Source of the DNA: Hanamia caeni
GTDB taxonomy: Bacteria; Bacteroidota; Bacteroidia; Chitinophagales; Chitinophagaceae
Direction: 5' to 3'
Length of the DNA stretch: 64,000 nt
Assembly: GCF_003721595.1 (NCBI RefSeq)
Contig: NZ_RJJR01000019.1
Span: 42,551 to 106,550, forward strand
The notes below the pieces were generated by a model. The model did not search any database, was not told where the DNA came from, and saw only the letters and a program-made list of their open reading frames with translations. The translations under genes were made by a program, and so were the position numbers. Below, in pieces: positions 63,036 through 64,000 of the stretch. Each line of letters opens with the position of its first letter. Within the stretch, counting starts at the first letter, position 1.

Positions 63036-64000
63036 CGACAAAGCAATCTTCTTATTATTTCAAGGAACGCTGAGATTGCTTCGGCAAATGAACTTTTCTT
63101 TCACCTGGAATTTTTTCTTTTGCCTCGCAATGACGCCGCGGTGGTGAGTTTGCACTGGTAATGTTCGTGATGCTGATAAGTTGGAGAATGTTCATCTTTT
63201 AATCGTCATTGCGAGGAGCTTGGATAATGTTCATTTTTTTAATTAATCTCATAGCGACGAAGCAATCTCCCTTTAATCGTCATTGCGGGGAGCTGGAATA
63301 ATTTCATTTTTTTAATTAAAAACTATAGCGACGAGCAATCTCGTAGTTATGAAGTTATTCTTTACCTGGAGATTGCTTCGGCAAATGAACTTTTCTTTCA
63401 CCTGGAATTTTTTCTTTTGCCTCGCAATGACGCCGCAGTATTGAGTTTGCACTGGCAGTTTTCGTTATGCGGATAAGTTGGAGAATGTTCACTTTTAAAC
63501 GTCATTGCGAGGAGCTTGGATAATGTTCATTTTTTTAATTAATCTCATAGCGACGAAGCAATCTCCTTTTAATCGTCATTGCGGGGAGCTGGAATAATTT
63601 CATTTTTTAATTAAAAACTATAGCGACGAGCAATCTCGTAGTTATGAAGTTATTCTTTACCTGGAGATTGCTTCGGCAAATGAATTTTTCTTTCACCTGG
63701 AATTTTTTCTTTTGCCTCGCAATGACGCCGCGGTGGTGAGTTTGCACTGGTAATGTTCGTGATGCTGATAAGTTGGTGACTGTTCATCTTTTAATCGTCA
63801 TTGCGAGGAGCTTGGATAATGTTCATTTTTTTAATTAATCTCATAGCGACGAAGCAATCTCCTTTTAATCGTCATTGCGGGGAGCTTGAATAATTTCATT
63901 TTTTTAATTAAAAACTATAGCGACGAGCAATCTCGTAGTTATGAAGTTATTCTTTACCTGGAGATTGCTTCGGCAAATGAACTTTTCTTTCACCTGGAAA
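63036..64000. repeat. Tandem array of ~296-bp units, running off the right edge
   Basis: The landmark GATTGCTTCGGCAAATGAA recurs at about 63074, 63371, 63666 and 63963, giving spacings of 297, 295 and 297. Each unit contains REP-like sequences in both directions: CCTCGCAATGACG and, inverted, CGTCATTGCGAGGAGC, plus AGCGACGAAGCAATCTCC against GGAGATTGCTTCG, so it can form hairpins. Copies 1 and 3 are more alike than either is to copy 2. No reading frame is conserved. The stretch from 62902 to 63035 is gene-free and unremarkable. Confidence 0.9.

Noticed and set aside
63036..64000. CRISPR array
   Set aside because: The repeats are ~296 bp units in direct tandem without spacers, and no cas genes are present.
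1..64000. tRNA or rRNA genes
   Set aside because: No cloverleaf T-loop sequences or rRNA-like stretches were recognised on either strand by eye; a tRNA scan would settle this.

Overview
The window looks like a chromosomal segment of a Bacteroidota bacterium, most likely a Chitinophagaceae-type soil or plant-associated polysaccharide degrader. This rests on a SusC/SusD pair, two further TonB-dependent-type outer-membrane proteins with carboxypeptidase-like N-terminal extensions, lipoproteins with SCxx/GCQQG-type lipoboxes, TAnnTTTG-like promoter motifs, and many exported glycoside hydrolases and esterases. No rRNA, tRNA or CRISPR array was recognised.

Layout. (1) 0.1-7.3 kb: exported carbohydrate enzymes on the minus strand: a GH29 fucosidase with a downstream zinc dehydrogenase, a GH51 arabinofuranosidase, and a large lipoprotein dehydrogenase/cytochrome c protein. 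Between them sits a toxin-antitoxin pair whose PIN toxin has lost its N-terminal half. (2) 7.5-12.4 kb: a siderophore-type TonB receptor with a PepSY membrane protein, then a Tat-exported sugar isomerase-like protein. (3) 14.0-18.6 kb: a turnover zone holding a frameshifted HNH gene, a truncated lipoprotein, and a BsuBI/PstI-type restriction-modification pair. That pair sits exactly between the N-terminal and C-terminal stubs of a different, much larger restriction-methylase gene. (4) 19.2-29.7 kb: SusD, SusC, two Gfo/Idh/MocA proteins and a ThuA protein, with a divergent LacI regulator. At least three operator-like palindromes lie in the divergent promoter region. The enzymes all carry export signals and no glycoside hydrolase is present, which suggests oxidation-based breakdown of a glycoside outside the cytoplasm. 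(5) 29.9-42.3 kb: a membrane protein with a winged-helix regulator, a GH28 pectinase, nagA/nagB, a tannase-family esterase, an alpha/beta-hydrolase, an outer-membrane barrel and an AraC regulator. (6) 42.3-46.2 kb: a redox-signalling group made of a flavin reductase, a receiver fused to a thioredoxin-reductase-like flavoprotein, and a cNMP-domain histidine kinase. (7) 46.4-56.9 kb: small enzymes, a PAS histidine kinase with a receiver-Crp response regulator, Hsp20, an RRM protein and an ABC-permease fragment. (8) 57.1-64.0 kb: an OmpA-family protein, an Ig-like/ice-binding lipoprotein, a PAS-AraC regulator with no ATG start, and about three copies of a ~296-bp tandem repeat running off the right edge.

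The dominant theme is capture and breakdown of plant polymers (pectin, arabinan, fucosylated glycans, aromatic esters) outside the cytoplasm, with feeding-specific and stress-specific regulation. Against this lies clear genome decay: at least eight truncated or broken genes and several families of short palindromic intergenic repeats. All functional calls are from reading the sequence; no database search was run.
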